From NCBI GenBank assembly GCA_902806565.1, contig CADCXA010000029.1, positions 992,001-1,056,000 of the forward strand: a DNA stretch of 64,000 bases, read 5' to 3'. The position numbers and the translations under genes were made by a program. Of this stretch, positions 47,501 through 58,763 are shown in pieces. This DNA comes from Hypoxylon rubiginosum (taxonomy: Eukaryota; Ascomycota; Sordariomycetes; Xylariales; Hypoxylaceae). How positions within the stretch are numbered: position 1 is the stretch's first letter; each line of letters begins with the position of its first letter. The notes beneath the pieces are model-generated. The model was not told the DNA's origin. It saw only the letters and a list, made by a program, of their open reading frames with translations, and did no database searches.

Positions 47501-49514
47501 TCAATGTCCCTTGGCCGTAACGGCGTCGACTGCGAGCAACTTAACCCGGCCGATATATAGTTTCATAACGTGGCATACGGGGTCTCCCCAAATGAGACCC
47601 CTAAGCTGCTCATCCGTAGCGATTTGGGCGACGACTCCGTCATCTAGCCGGTCTTCCACGGACTTCGCCCCCCTGCTCCTTGAGTGTGAATGCCCCGACC
47701 GGAGGACGACGATTTGCCCGGCATTACTTAGAGTGCTCGGCGGGACATTCCACAAGGGGGCGGATGATTTGGTTTTGCTGGAACTGGACGATGAGTGTGA
47801 CGAGGATCGGCTGGACTTCGATGTCTTCGAAGCAAGAGTCGTATTGGAATTGTTCCTGTGGGATTTGCTGTGCTTCGAAGACGAACATTTGGGTGGAGGA
47901 GTCTGCTTTTTGGCATCTTTAGCCTCCACTGGTGCCGGGGCTACGAAAAGCTCGAGAAGGCTCTTCACGTATGCCTTGTCGGCTCTTGCGACGGGATCTC
48001 CTTCATTGACGAAACTTAGGAAGACGAACTTCTTAAGGTCCGATCTGTTGGGCTTCTGGAGGGGATAGCGCGAAACTGGTGGTGTTCCGAATGTGATACA
48101 ATGTATTCTCTTAAAGCAGCCTGTGAGGGTGTTAAGCTCCGACGATGCACCCTTTGATGTGGCTAGCATATGGGCGTAGAGAAGAGAGGCCACTGCGCCG
48201 CCTGCCGAGTGACCCGTGATAAGAAGCGAATACGAACATCGCTGCGGGTCTTCCTCTATGAGATGGCGGAGTCTAGCAGCAACTGGGGAAATCATCTTTC
48301 GCGCGACTGATAGAAATCCTGCATGGCAAAAGTTGCTCGGATCGTCCTGTACTTAATTAGAGGCGTCAGGGTAAAGTTCGAAGCCGGTTTGACTTACAAG
48401 AAACCCGGTAGCCGCTGTCGGCGCAGTGTTGAGATTTACTGACCAGTCCATGAAAGTCGCGGTCCCTCGAATGGCAAAGACAATCGTGTTCATGTGGTCC
48501 ATGGGGACGGACTTGATGCGCATAGCTTTTGTTCCCGTTCTCCAATCAGCGTTCACATGAGCATCCCGTTCCGCCCCTCGCGGATTCTCGTATACCCTCT
48601 CCGAATATTGCGCTGCCAGGCAAATGAGAGGATACGTTGGGATGTGTCTATCAAATGTCAATATCGTAGCCATGTATATCATACATGATCACATACAAGC
48701 GAAGGGGTGGTAGATCTGCAGGCAGCTTCGAGTTCGCATATAGATCTACCTTGGCGAAGTAGCCCCGAGAAGCGAGCGATGAGGCTAATGCGCTTGTTTG
48801 CTTTTTCGCGACCTCCTTTGGCGTTTCCTTTTTGCCCTTCTTTACGTGCCCTTTATACACGATATGCTGCTGCGACGGCGGCTCAATTGGAGGAGCTGCT
48901 ACCGGATGGGACTGATATATGAATAAGTCGTTCTCGTCCCCGACATACTTATCTCGATCGATAAGAGTCATCACATTATCAAATCTGGCAAAGATCTGAT
49001 CGTACATTGCGGCGGTCTGGTTGACCAGCTGCGTGCCATAAGCATGCCATCTTGGGAGGCCATCGTCTACCCTCTGGTGGACAGCATTTCCTGGGATGAG
49101 TTCACATGCTACGTTGACAGCAGAACTAAGCTTGAGCTTGCTTAGAGCACCCGAGCCATTGGCATATGGATACGGATTCGTTGGTGGCGGATTCGAGGCC
49201 GGCAGACCCAAGTAGTAATGCTGATTTACGACGATGGGGTACGGCTGTTGGTCGTGGTGGTACTGTGGAAGTGCAACCGGTCCAGGCACCGAATTGTTCC
49301 AGGCACCTGGCGGTGGTAAGGGCGGAGGTGGCGGTAGCAGATAACCAGCAGGTTGTGCCGGCGTTGGAACTGAAGCCTGGTATGGTCTGTCGTGAGGATG
49401 CCAATATGGTGGTGGTGGTGCTCGTGACTGCGATGGTGTAGGTGACACGGATTGATCAACCTTGGATGGCCCCTCTGGGGTTGATTTCTTCTTGGACCGG
49501 CCGAAGAACCCCAT
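47501..49514 (-). CDS. Class 3 lipase with long proline-rich N-terminus, 637 aa
   Basis: Exons 48697-49514, 48398-48647 and 47501-48346. Introns are 49 and 51 nt, and the CDS totals 1914 nt. The first 110 residues are Pro/Tyr/His-rich, with runs of prolines and no signal peptide. A conserved region follows (NVACELIPGNAVHQRVDDG ... MTLIDRDKYVG) that often precedes the lipase domain in fungi. The lipase_3 domain spans about 300-480: FAIRGTATFMDW, NFCHAGFLSVARK, then GHSAGG with nucleophile Ser403, and FGTPPVSRYP. A Ser/Lys-rich insertion (about 510-570) separates the core from a C-terminal segment with a late His. The protein is probably an intracellular triacylglycerol or phospholipid lipase. 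The catalytic Asp and His were not assigned with certainty. Confidence 0.88.
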
Positions 49515-50517
49515 CGCGAGTCACTACCTCAGGAGGTAGGTAGGCACTTGACTAGATTTTACATATAGGGGCAAAATTGGGAAATGTGCTATACAGCTAA
49601 GAATCCAATGGGAAAGCCTATCGACTGACGACAACTTGATAACTCTTGGAAGGATAAGAAATTGAAATACGAAACACAGAACTAAGGGGAGTGGCACAAC
49701 TAAGACCTCGACCTAAAGAGTCGAGTGAGCTAAAGGGGAATGACGAGAGACCATCGTATTTTTGCTAGATGTGTACTACAAGAGCAATCAGCCCATCGCC
49801 GACAACCTACATCTGCCATCCCGAGCTACTCCAGACCAATAGGAGCTATCAGAATTGGTGTGTTTACCAGCGGGTATGCCTTGCCCTTTACAGAACACCA
49901 AGACTGGATGATGACTGATATGAATCATGATTCGTTGGTACGCAATCACTCAGCCCCAATCATTTAGTCAGGGTGTCTGGTAGTGGTCCACAGAGGTTAG
50001 ACCGGTAGAACAATAGACGAACCACATGCTTTCAGATAAAATAGAAATGCAGGCTTATGCAGGCAACCTTCCATGTTTGCCATGCTCGCCTCGTGAATGG
50101 CCCCCGCAGAGAGTCGCGGGGCATCTCATTGCGACTTTGCAGAGAGCCTAGAGCCTCGGTTGCTTAGTTTTCTACTCCCTCGAGCAATGCTTCGAGCTCG
50201 GATGCCCCTATAGGTTCTAAGTATTTAGGGCCCCATGCATATGCAAACTGCGCGTAGCCGCCGACGGTGAAGAACTCCTATTAGTTACGGTTAGAGCTTT
50301 GAAGATTGTGAGATAAGAGGGGTCTGACATGGAGGTAACTTGGTCACTTTGGAGCTCCGACGCCGGGTTCGGTGGAAAATACTCGGGAGCCAAGGAAGCC
50401 TGGAAAGCTCCTAGAAAGTCTCCCACTAGAATAAGTCGGAACAAGGCGGAACATTGCCGGTCGGTAAACTACTAAGGTCGACCGGTGGTGGGGGGTTGAA
50501 GTGTGGTTTCAGCCTCA

Positions 50518-50556
50518 GTAGCAGCTCATAGTAGCAGCTCATAGTAGCAGCTCATG
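50518..50556 (+). repeat. 13-bp tandem repeat, 3 copies
   Basis: The unit GTAGCAGCTCATA occurs three times head to tail, with one final-base difference in the last copy. Confidence 0.9.
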
Positions 50557-51089
50557 GACGGGGAAAATAGAAACCGGTCAAGATCTGAATAATTCAAGAG
50601 TCATACCTAGGTCTCTCTACCTAGGTAACTGGATCCAGATCTCGGTAAAGCGAAAGAGGCGACGTCATTTGCGGGTTTGAATGCCTCCACGGGTATATAT
50701 AGTACATATATACGGTCAGATTGACAGCTACTAGCAACTACATGTATGTATATTGTAAACAGTAGAAGCTTTTGTTGTCGAGGGACAGTTCCAGCGGAGT
50801 GGTTCTCTGTCAGCCAGTACATCATACTCTACCTGAGCTGAGTATCTCCAAGTGATACCTAGTACCTACATGTAGTAAAGCAGCTGTTAGTTCTTTGATG
50901 ACTCAATTTCATCTGTTCAAGTATGGATTGGATTCAAGTAAAACAAACTAATCCAAATGGTGATTGCGAAATTGGAATTAAATGCGGATTAGATGTGATG
51001 GTCTGAATGGTCTGAAAGGGAGAACTGACGAAAGGCCTGACTCTTTGAATCCGGTGCCTGGGAAAAAATAAAAGGTTCAGGTCCCTCGG

Positions 51090-51121
51090 GCGTATTAGCG
51101 TATTAGCGTATTAGCGTATTA
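51090..51121 (+). repeat. 8-bp tandem repeat, 4 copies
   Basis: The unit GCGTATTA occurs four times without mismatch. The same word appears singly in the palindromic region near 7735-7750. Confidence 0.9.
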
Positions 51122-51395
51122 GCGGGTAAAAGCCACATGCATCAGCCTCAACCGGAAGCATTATGCTGTAAGGATTACAAGGGTGCACCCTGTCGCCCTA
51201 ATCATCAAGAAACACCTCGGGCAACAGAATTGAATCACTGGTTAATGCGACTGGAATAGTACCAGTAGTACCTACCAGCACCAGCACCAGTACCTACAGC
51301 AGTTGGCAGTACCACCTAAACCTCAGCTCGACGATAGATGCTGAGCATCAAGTTTCTTCAACACAAACATTTCGAGAGATGTCTCTTAGGACGTC

Positions 51396-54300
51396 ATGGA
51401 CTTTGTCAGTTCCCCATTTTCCTTCGCCCTAAGTCTTTACTACCGCGACCGAGCATACTAACTGTACCGTCTTAGTGGTCGCGCCTCATAGCAAACACCC
51501 GGCTGTCCTCGGGAAGCTCCAGCAAGGATGCTGCCCGCGATCCCATGAGGCGCCGCCAGCGCTTCGAGAAAGAATATAGCCAACTACTCGTGAGCCCCAT
51601 ATACCATATACCATATACCCGCCTCGTCCAATGTAAACTCGGTAGTTACTAATTTACCCACTAGCAAATATGGCGAAAATGTTCCAACCTCTCCCAAGAC
51701 GAAGATGCCGCCGAGAATATCGAGCTCCGTCTTCAGGGGCTCACCAACGTCCTCGCCGACGAGTCCCGTCGACCGCTACCACATCCATGTATATCCTTTT
51801 GCGCTACCAAGCAGATATACATTCCGATCGCCAAGATTGCCTCGACATCATACAATGAGTGGATTATCAAGGAAGCCGTCCTATTCTTTGCGACCCTCGT
51901 CGAGAGCGAGGAGGAAGCCTTCGTCGAAAGCGACGCGTTTTCTGCCAGCTTAACCACTCTCCTAGTTCGTATTACCGGTGCCAATAGCATTCGATTAGGA
52001 CCCGATACAGAAGTCAAGGTTGTCGAGCTAGCATTCAATATCACCACCAAGATCCGACTTGAACCCCAAATCCTTCCTGCCTGGTTCAAGTCTCGCCCCG
52101 GCGATCATGCGAGCGAAGAAAGATCTACAGATCAGAGGGAGAAATTTGCTGGAAGAACACAGAAACAAGACTTTCCCCTTTTCTACCTCTTGATGGACTA
52201 TATACACCACGAGGGAAAGATTGGAGACTTTGCTCGCACCGGGTTACTATATATCATCGAAGCGGCCTCGTCTTCTGTCGCCCTGGAGCAGTGGATAGTA
52301 GAAAGTGATCTGTCCACCTTAATGGCTACCGGGCTCGGCGCCCTTTATAGCCAGCTTAGTCGAAAGCTTGTCATCGATCACCCTACGGAGAATCTTCCTC
52401 CAATTCTTGCTCTCTCCGATTATCAACATCCCGTGTCGACCTTTGAGATAGTCAGCTCTTGCAGCCCGGATTTCCAGCTGCACCTAGAAACCTTTTTGTC
52501 CCATTTGCTTTTTTGGCAGGATGTTTTGAACCATTGTCGATCGGTGGAAGTCAAATCAACACTCCTTGAACATTTCCAAGTCATTTTCCTACAACAGCTA
52601 TTGTAAGTGTACCCATACAAGCTCTGGGTGGTATGAATGCTAATATTTACAGATACCCTTCTCTTTTGGAGTCTTCTGATGTTGACGGCGGCTCCTCGGT
52701 AGCCGTCCTAACGTATCTTCGACGCATACTGGAGGCCCTGGATCATCCCGATATGATTAATCTTATTCTTCACTACCTTTTAGCTCTCCCCGACACAGAA
52801 TCATCTATCTTGTCCGACACGAAGCCATCCATGAGTGCCGCACGGAAACGAAAGTCAATGGACCTCGCGAGTATGATGGCTACTCAAGTTGAATCCAGCT
52901 ATACGCCCCTACTTTTTAATCTAGTCGATTTAATCCATTCCTGTCTCAAATCGCGGAACCAGCAAACTGTATGTGTGACGCTTCAGCTTGTAACGGCGAT
53001 CCTTAAGCGGCATCACCGATACGCAACTACGACCCTGCTCCATACAGAGAGCATTGACAGGGACGTCGTGCGTAGGACTATAGGCGCTCACCAACAAGAA
53101 ATGGAATTTCTCACGACTTTAGCTGGCTCTGTCGGTGGGCAGGATAACTTTGATGAAATGTACGACAACATTCTCAAAGATACCATGACTCGTGTAGAAG
53201 GCCACCCGTGCTCCCTCAAGCTGATTGCACCAAAGCTGTCAACGAATAACCACAAGTTGCCAGCCATTCCTGATAGTTTGCCCGGTGCGCCCCGCGATGT
53301 GCCGCCTCACACACTAAGTGCCAATGATCCTTTATTAAATAGCATCCTAGACATTTTCGAAACCTTCTTCATCAACCCCGTCGAGACGAACCTCTCCGCC
53401 ACGGAAACTATCATAGACTTGGCAGTGTGCGGGTATATATCCGTGGAGGGGTGGCTTCTTCGTCATCCAAGAAGATATTCCTACGATGAGGATGTAGACG
53501 AATCTACATCTTCGCCGTTGGATCCCGAATCCTCTCCCTCTAGTGATTTTGAACAGCTGCAGGCAATTGTGAGATGCCGCCGACGGCCAAAATGGCAGGC
53601 GTCGACCCTCCCCCGTGCATTGACTGTTTTGGAATCTCTTGCCGACCAAGTCGATTACTACCGGGGCTCGGTGCCGAGATTTGAAGAACTACTTCAGCAA
53701 CGGCGAGAAGCCTTCCAAACTGCTGATTCACTTATACCAAACCCGCCGAATATCCGGCCGAATTCCACGACAGGAATGTCGCTACCAGATCAAGCAAGCC
53801 AAGACGGATCCCGCGCGGCATCACCAGCACGGCCTAGCGCGCTTGAAGGGTTTGCACAGAGGATATTATCTGAACTTGGAACCCCAAGCCGGTCAGGGAG
53901 CCCGCGCGGGCGCAAAGAATCGACGCGAGGCTCGAGCGGGTTCGTGACACCCCCGCCTAAGCCGATACCGCCTCCGAAAGAATTTCCTCTCAACTACGAC
54001 AGCCCGACCAAGAGTGGGCTGGTGCGCTCGTTCTCACCGGGAAGTCATCATTCCGGCAGAGATAGCCCAGTCACCAGCCAAATTGCAGCATTTGCAGCGG
54101 TCGACCAAGGAATACTTGCCCGACAAGTAAGCCTACCATCTCAAAAGATCGAGCCGATTCCATTGGATTTTGACCGGAAGAACGCCAATGCCCCAACGAA
54201 TAGCCAGGAGGGACTAATAGAAGGCAACGAGAGCGGAGTTGCCGACCCGGAAGAGCAAGACCATGAAGATGATAGCGAAATAGGAGATCAATCTATGGCT

Positions 54301-54453
54301 CCTACGCCGCCCGAATCAACACCGCCTGAGGTCAAGACAGCCTCGGTTTCTCACATCCTCACCAACGTCATCATCTACCAGCAATTTTTGCTGGAACTAG
54401 CGAGTCTAGTGCAAGTTCGGGCCGGGTTATTCGATGAGGTCAAGTTCGCCTGA
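51396..54453 (+). CDS. FHIP/RAI16-like protein (dynein cargo adaptor complex), 953 aa
   Basis: Exons 51396-51404, 51476-51589, 51665-52602 and 52653-54453 sum to 2862 nt. The first exon is only nine bases (Met-Asp-Phe) and joins WSRLIANTR, the conserved start of the family. The N-terminal half is helical: YIPIAKIASTSYNEWIIKE, then DFPLFYLLMDYIHHEGKIGD, then LLFWQDVLNHCRS. Residues about 700-860 form a Ser/Pro-rich linker. The conserved C-terminus is SVSHILTNVIIYQQFLLELA. In Aspergillus the FHIP protein acts with Hook and Fts to link early endosomes to dynein on microtubules. That role is inferred by family. The 7-bp repeat CCATATA (three copies, 51597-51617) lies in intron 2. Confidence 0.88.
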
Positions 54454-55346
54454 GCGGTATGTTGGGTTGGCTGTACTTTAGGTACACTTATGACTGTCAT
54501 TAGAGATGAGCTGTTGCATGAGTTTTCTTTCGGGGAGGGAAGCATGGAAGTTTAGATACCACACATTTCGTCGGCGCCAGGGATTGCGTCTCGCGTAGGA
54601 ATTATGGCGGTGGGTTTGGTGAAGTTGCATGAAGGCTTGTATGCTACGGATTCATGATGCAAATGCACATAGAGATGAAAGGGAGAAGCGCTTATGCCTC
54701 CCTCTACGTGCCTTGTCAATCGAGAACTGATGACGTGTTTTTCATGGTAAATACCATTTATTTCGTCTTGTTTTCTGTTGTAGAAGATGGATGATATGCG
54801 CTTTGAGTCCGGATCCATGCCTATTCCTTGTGTGCACATAAGAGAAATGATGACAGTCTGAGGTACAGTTGACATCAATATAGATCTGTTGTTGATAGCG
54901 TGGCATAAGAAGACGGCTCTGGTCTCTATTTATATCTGGTAAAGCCAGCAAGGGAAGTCAAGATAGAGGTTGTCGTGTTTCATCGCGTTCCAATTCTAGG
55001 CATTCGATGTTTTACTAGAGATGCGCGAAACATTCCCGGCTTCTGGGAATAAAACCATTGACTGTTATCCTCTGTCAGTTATCAACAAAAGCATCATCCC
55101 GTATAATTTATAGCGTTGAAAATACATGGAATTTAATCGAGATACTGTGACAGTTATGTGCTAAATACTTGAGTTGGGAGCATAACACGCGATGGAGGGT
55201 CGCCAAGACCGCGACAGGCCGCGACTCATCACAGGCCTCAGGTCTAGATTATTAAGAGAAACTAGACAAGCTACAGACTGAGCAGAATGGTATAAATACA
55301 TAACACCTCAGCTATCCTTATCCGATCCACCGACCTTCCGACCACT
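54454..55346. other. Intergenic between convergent genes
   Basis: No supported gene or RNA. It carries the 3' flanks of the FHIP-like gene and the glycosidase gene. Confidence 0.5.
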
Positions 55347-57118
55347 CTACTCGTCGTCTTCCAACGCGTAGACCTCCAGCTCAGCAATCATGGTCCCAGC
55401 CGGAGCCGTCACCGCGATCGGAAACCCGCCGTAGTCCGGGTCCTCGCCCGGCATCATGGCGAGCGTCCCGCCGCGCGTCTCGTCGCCGTTGAGCCGCCTC
55501 CGCGTCCGCAGCTCGCCAGTGTCGCGGTCGACTACTACCTTCTCCTCGAATCGCAGGATGCCGGTGAAGGTCGCCCGAGGAGATAGCGATCTGGCCCGCA
55601 CCTGGAACCCCCACCCGACGAGCAGGAGCCGGGCGCCGCCGAGGTGGACCACCATGCCCGCGCCGTCGCCGCGCCTCCCGAACGCGAAGCTCGGCTCGAT
55701 GGCGATCTCGAAGTCGCCCCAGTGCCGGACCACGGGCTGCGCGGTGTCTACTGAACCGGTGCGCTTCGGCGGCGGCTCGTCGAAGCAGAAGCCGACGGAC
55801 GAGGCCGGGTTCCGCTGCGCCTCGAGGACGACCGCGGACACGGAGCCGAGCAGGCCGAAGTGCTTGGCGATCGCGCTCTCGTCCGGGTCGCCGGCGGTGT
55901 CGATGCCGAACGGGGACGCGCCCAGCGCCGCGTAGGACCCGTAGGCGACCCAGACGCGCCGCGCGCCGTGGGCGTCCCGCCGCTGCTCGGGCACGAAGAG
56001 GGGCTGGTTGCGGTGGCGGTACTTGGCGCACGTGCCCTCGTAGTCGTTCAGGTAGATGTCGGGCGAGACGAAGTCCAGGCTCGGGGCGAACTTCTGCCAG
56101 ACGTCGAGCACGTTGGCGACCGGGCCCCCCGAGGGGTAGTCTCCGGGTAATCCCCCGCCGCCGGCGACGACGGGGAACGCGGTGTCCGCGTTGTTATCCC
56201 CCGCGTAGTTCATCCAGGTGTTGGTGTACAGGGGGATCGGGTAGATGGCTTTGCCCGCCGCCGCTACCTCGTTGACATACGTCGCGTAGTAATACGCCAT
56301 GAAGAGCTCGTCCGTCCTCGGGCCCCTCCCGAAGACCTCTTCCCAGTTCCCTTCCGGGTAGGCGGGCTTTTCGGCGCCGCGCCCGGGACGCAAGACCTCC
56401 CTCAGGTCCGGGTGCAGCGAGTCCCATTCGTCTTCCAGGAAATGCACCAGGTCCTTGGGCACCGCGTCGGTGAACTGCTGGTTGGCGGCCGCGCAGCCGT
56501 CTCGCGAGTCCCCTAGCAGTCCTACCTCGTTCTCGACCTGCACCATGAGGACGGTGGAATGCTCCCCGTCGAACTCCTTCAGGTGCGCCATCAACCGGCC
56601 AAACGCTCTGACGTCCGCGTCCATCCCTTCCGAGTAGAACACGGAGAGCACGTCGGCAGCTGCCAGGACGCCGCCGGCCTTGCGCAGCTTGGCTCGGGGA
56701 AACCGTTTCGGGTTCGTCTTCACCCACGGCGGCACGTACGTGGAGAGGCCTGGCGACAGATGTAAATGAGGATCTCGGCTCGCGCTCGGCACGTCATTTT
56801 TGGATGGTCGCCCTCACCGTTCTTGAACGAGCCGAACCAGAGCAGGACCAGATGCAGGCCGTGTTTCCTGGCACCCAGGATGACCTTGTCGAGCTCGGAG
56901 AAGTCGAATTCGCCCTCGGTCGGCTCGATCATCTCCCACGTGACGCTCCCGAGGAGGGTGTTGACGTTCATGTCTTTCACCTTCTGCCATACCGTGTCCA
57001 TGTATTCGGCGCAGGTGAGAGATGAGTTCTGCAGCTCGGCTGGCAGCATAAGGAAGGGCCGGCCGTGGACGACGAGCTGTTTCGTCGTCCTCGCCTTGAT
57101 GAGACACGGTATCTGCAT
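55347..57118 (-). CDS. GH35-like beta-galactosidase with DUF5597-type C-terminus, 567 aa
   Basis: Exons 56818-57118 and 55347-56749. The 68-nt intron runs from GTGAGG to CGCCAG, and the CDS totals 1704 nt. The N-terminal TIM barrel shows LLGSVTWEMIEPTEGEFDF and LVLLWFGSFKNG. It carries VENE with the likely acid/base Glu175, and FVPEQRRD with the likely nucleophile Glu355, as expected for clan GH-A. The last 180 residues form a beta-rich domain like DUF5597, ending VEVYALEDDE. No signal peptide is present, so it probably acts inside the cell on imported oligosaccharides. The 1.4-kb exon is strikingly GC-rich with G/C third positions. Long stop-free frames occur in other registers. Many relatives I know of are bacterial, so horizontal acquisition followed by intron gain is possible but untested. 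Confidence 0.85.
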
Positions 57119-57667
57119 GTTCGGTATTATAACAGCCTACCTACCTAGATACCAAGGGTCTTGAATAAGTCGGAGGACCTATATCACATCTCTTCTAGTC
57201 CTTGAGCATGTTGTTCCGCGGCACGCCGGTTCGAGTTCCCCTCACCGCAAGACCACATAGGTACTGTAGGTATTCGTGACATCTTTCGGTTGGTTGAGAG
57301 CACGGCGTGTGGAGCTTGACGTCTGCCGTGAGCTGCTGTGGAGCTGCCACGATTTCAACAAGTCAAAATCGACATGTGTCCGATATAATAAACGTATTTA
57401 ACTGATGAATTTCCGATTCGCTTGACAGGTTTTGTAGGTTTGCATGATTGGCCGTTTTTAGGAGGTAGATAGCTCCCGCACGGAGGTTTTATCGCTGGGA
57501 GTCAAGACCTGAACACGGAATGAGGGGTACGCGGGCTACGAATTTAGCGGCTTAGGGTTCGAAGCATGCGCTGAAATATTATCTAGTAGTGGTATAGCAC
57601 AGCCTAAAAAAATATGTGTACCAGTTATTCAATTGATATAAAACGAGTGGAGAGCCTATTCAGTTTC
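57119..57667. other. Intergenic between two minus-strand genes
   Basis: No ORF is supported. GGTTCGAGTTCCC at 57228-57240 matches a Pol III B box, but no tRNA folds around it. Confidence 0.5.
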
Positions 57668-58636
57668 TCATTTCTTAGTCTCAATCGAACCCAACTGCTC
57701 TAGCTTCTCCAGCGCCTTGCACGCTTCATCCCAAGACTTGTCTCCGTAGAGCGCACTCCTAAGGTATGCGCATGTCACTCTTTGCACCACACTCAGCCGC
57801 TCGGGGCTCTCGTCCTGCGTCTCGGCCGTATCCCAGCCACTGATACCCCCAAGACCGTGCTTCGCGCCCTTCACCCAGAACAAGTCTTTCGGGCCTGGCG
57901 AGAGGCTGTAGCTGTCCGCGTGCCAATCCGCGCCGCGAATCGTCAGGTGCGGACTCACATCCTCATCTCCGCATACGACGAGCGCGGGCGTCGTTAGCTC
58001 GCTGAAGTCGGGCCCGTAGAAGGGGACCATCTTCTTGCCAAAGTCCGAGAGGTCCGAGCCGGCATTTCCGGTGCCGGTAAGTATGACGCCGGCCTTGATA
58101 CGGTCGTCGCGCTTATTCACCACCGATCCGTCACGAGGGTCGATGTTCTTTGCTCCGAGGAGCATGCTCGCCGTCCACGCACCGAGCGAGTGTCCTGCGA
58201 CGGCAACTTTGGTTCTGTCAATACGTCCCTTGAGTCCAGGAATGGCTGCCTCGATGTCGTCAAGGCGATCGAGAACCCGGGTCATATCCTGCGCGCGATC
58301 TTGCCAATAGTACTCCTGACCTGCCGGTCCGGTGAGACTAAGGGACACGGATGACAAGTGCGTCGGTTGGATCACCACGAACCCGTGCGCGGCCCAGAAC
58401 TCGGCAAGCGGGGTGTATCCCTCGAGAGAATTGAGGTGGTTGCTACGCCCTTGGCCGTGAGAGAGGAGGATGATCGGGATAGCGTCGCCTTTTGGAGGTG
58501 CCGTCACTTTCAACTCTAGGTCCACGTGGCGTTCTGGAAAGGGCAGGACGATGGGACTAAACGTGAACACAGGAGTTGCAGGGTTGATGGGGATGTCTTT
58601 GGCAGCGCCAATGAGGGCATGATCGCGGAATCGCAT
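57668..58636 (-). CDS. Alpha/beta hydrolase, 322 aa
   Basis: Single-exon gene. The fold is shown by the oxyanion strand ILLSHGQGR (about 56-64) and the nucleophile elbow AGHSLGAW (Ser150). The acid region is CGDEDVSP (Asp224 or Asp226) and the catalytic His lies in GAKHGLGG (His260). GYTPLAEFWAAHGFVVIQP lies between. There is no signal peptide or membrane segment. The sequence resembles chlorophyllase- or platelet-activating-factor-acetylhydrolase-like serine esterases of unknown substrate. It lies 549 bp downstream of the glycosidase gene on the same strand, with its own TATA box, so it is separately transcribed. Confidence 0.88.
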   Translation of the reverse strand: MRFRDHALIGAAKDIPINPATPVFTFSPIVLPFPERHVDLELKVTAPPKGDAIPIILLSHGQGRSNHLNSLEGYTPLAEFWAAHGFVVIQPTHLSSVSLSLTGPAGQEYYWQDRAQDMTRVLDRLDDIEAAIPGLKGRIDRTKVAVAGHSLGAWTASMLLGAKNIDPRDGSVVNKRDDRIKAGVILTGTGNAGSDLSDFGKKMVPFYGPDFSELTTPALVVCGDEDVSPHLTIRGADWHADSYSLSPGPKDLFWVKGAKHGLGGISGWDTAETQDESPERLSVVQRVTCAYLRSALYGDKSWDEACKALEKLEQLGSIETKK

Positions 58637-58755
58637 TTTGACTAGGTAAATGTAATCTTGTCAAGTTTCTTGTTCGATGTTTTCACTTGCTTCTGTGATG
58701 TAGGACTTGATGCGTACCAACCTTCAACCAGACCTGAGTTGAGGATCAAGACAGC

Positions 58756-58763
58756 TATATATA
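58756..58763 (-). promoter_or_regulatory. TATA box of the alpha/beta hydrolase gene
   Basis: TATATATA on the minus strand, 120 nt upstream of the ATG at 58636, within an otherwise non-coding flank. Confidence 0.5.

Larger units (their letters stand above)
49515..51395. other. Intergenic between divergent genes, with small tandem repeats
   Basis: This interval contains two simple arrays, annotated separately, and several CCTAGG palindromes (about 50604-50627). No ORF has family resemblance. It is the shared upstream region of the lipase (minus) and the FHIP-like gene (plus). Confidence 0.5.

Noticed and set aside
47278..47520. 80-codon ORF at the lipase 3' flank
   Set aside because: No family resemblance and it overlaps the end of the convergent lipase gene.
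55381..56727. Long open frames in other registers overlapping the glycosidase
   Set aside because: They arise from the high GC content and lack of AT-rich stop codons. Only the frame with GH-A catalytic motifs is supported.
57205..57255. tRNA-like B box GGTTCGAGTTCCC
   Set aside because: No acceptor, D-arm or paired T-stem can be formed around it.
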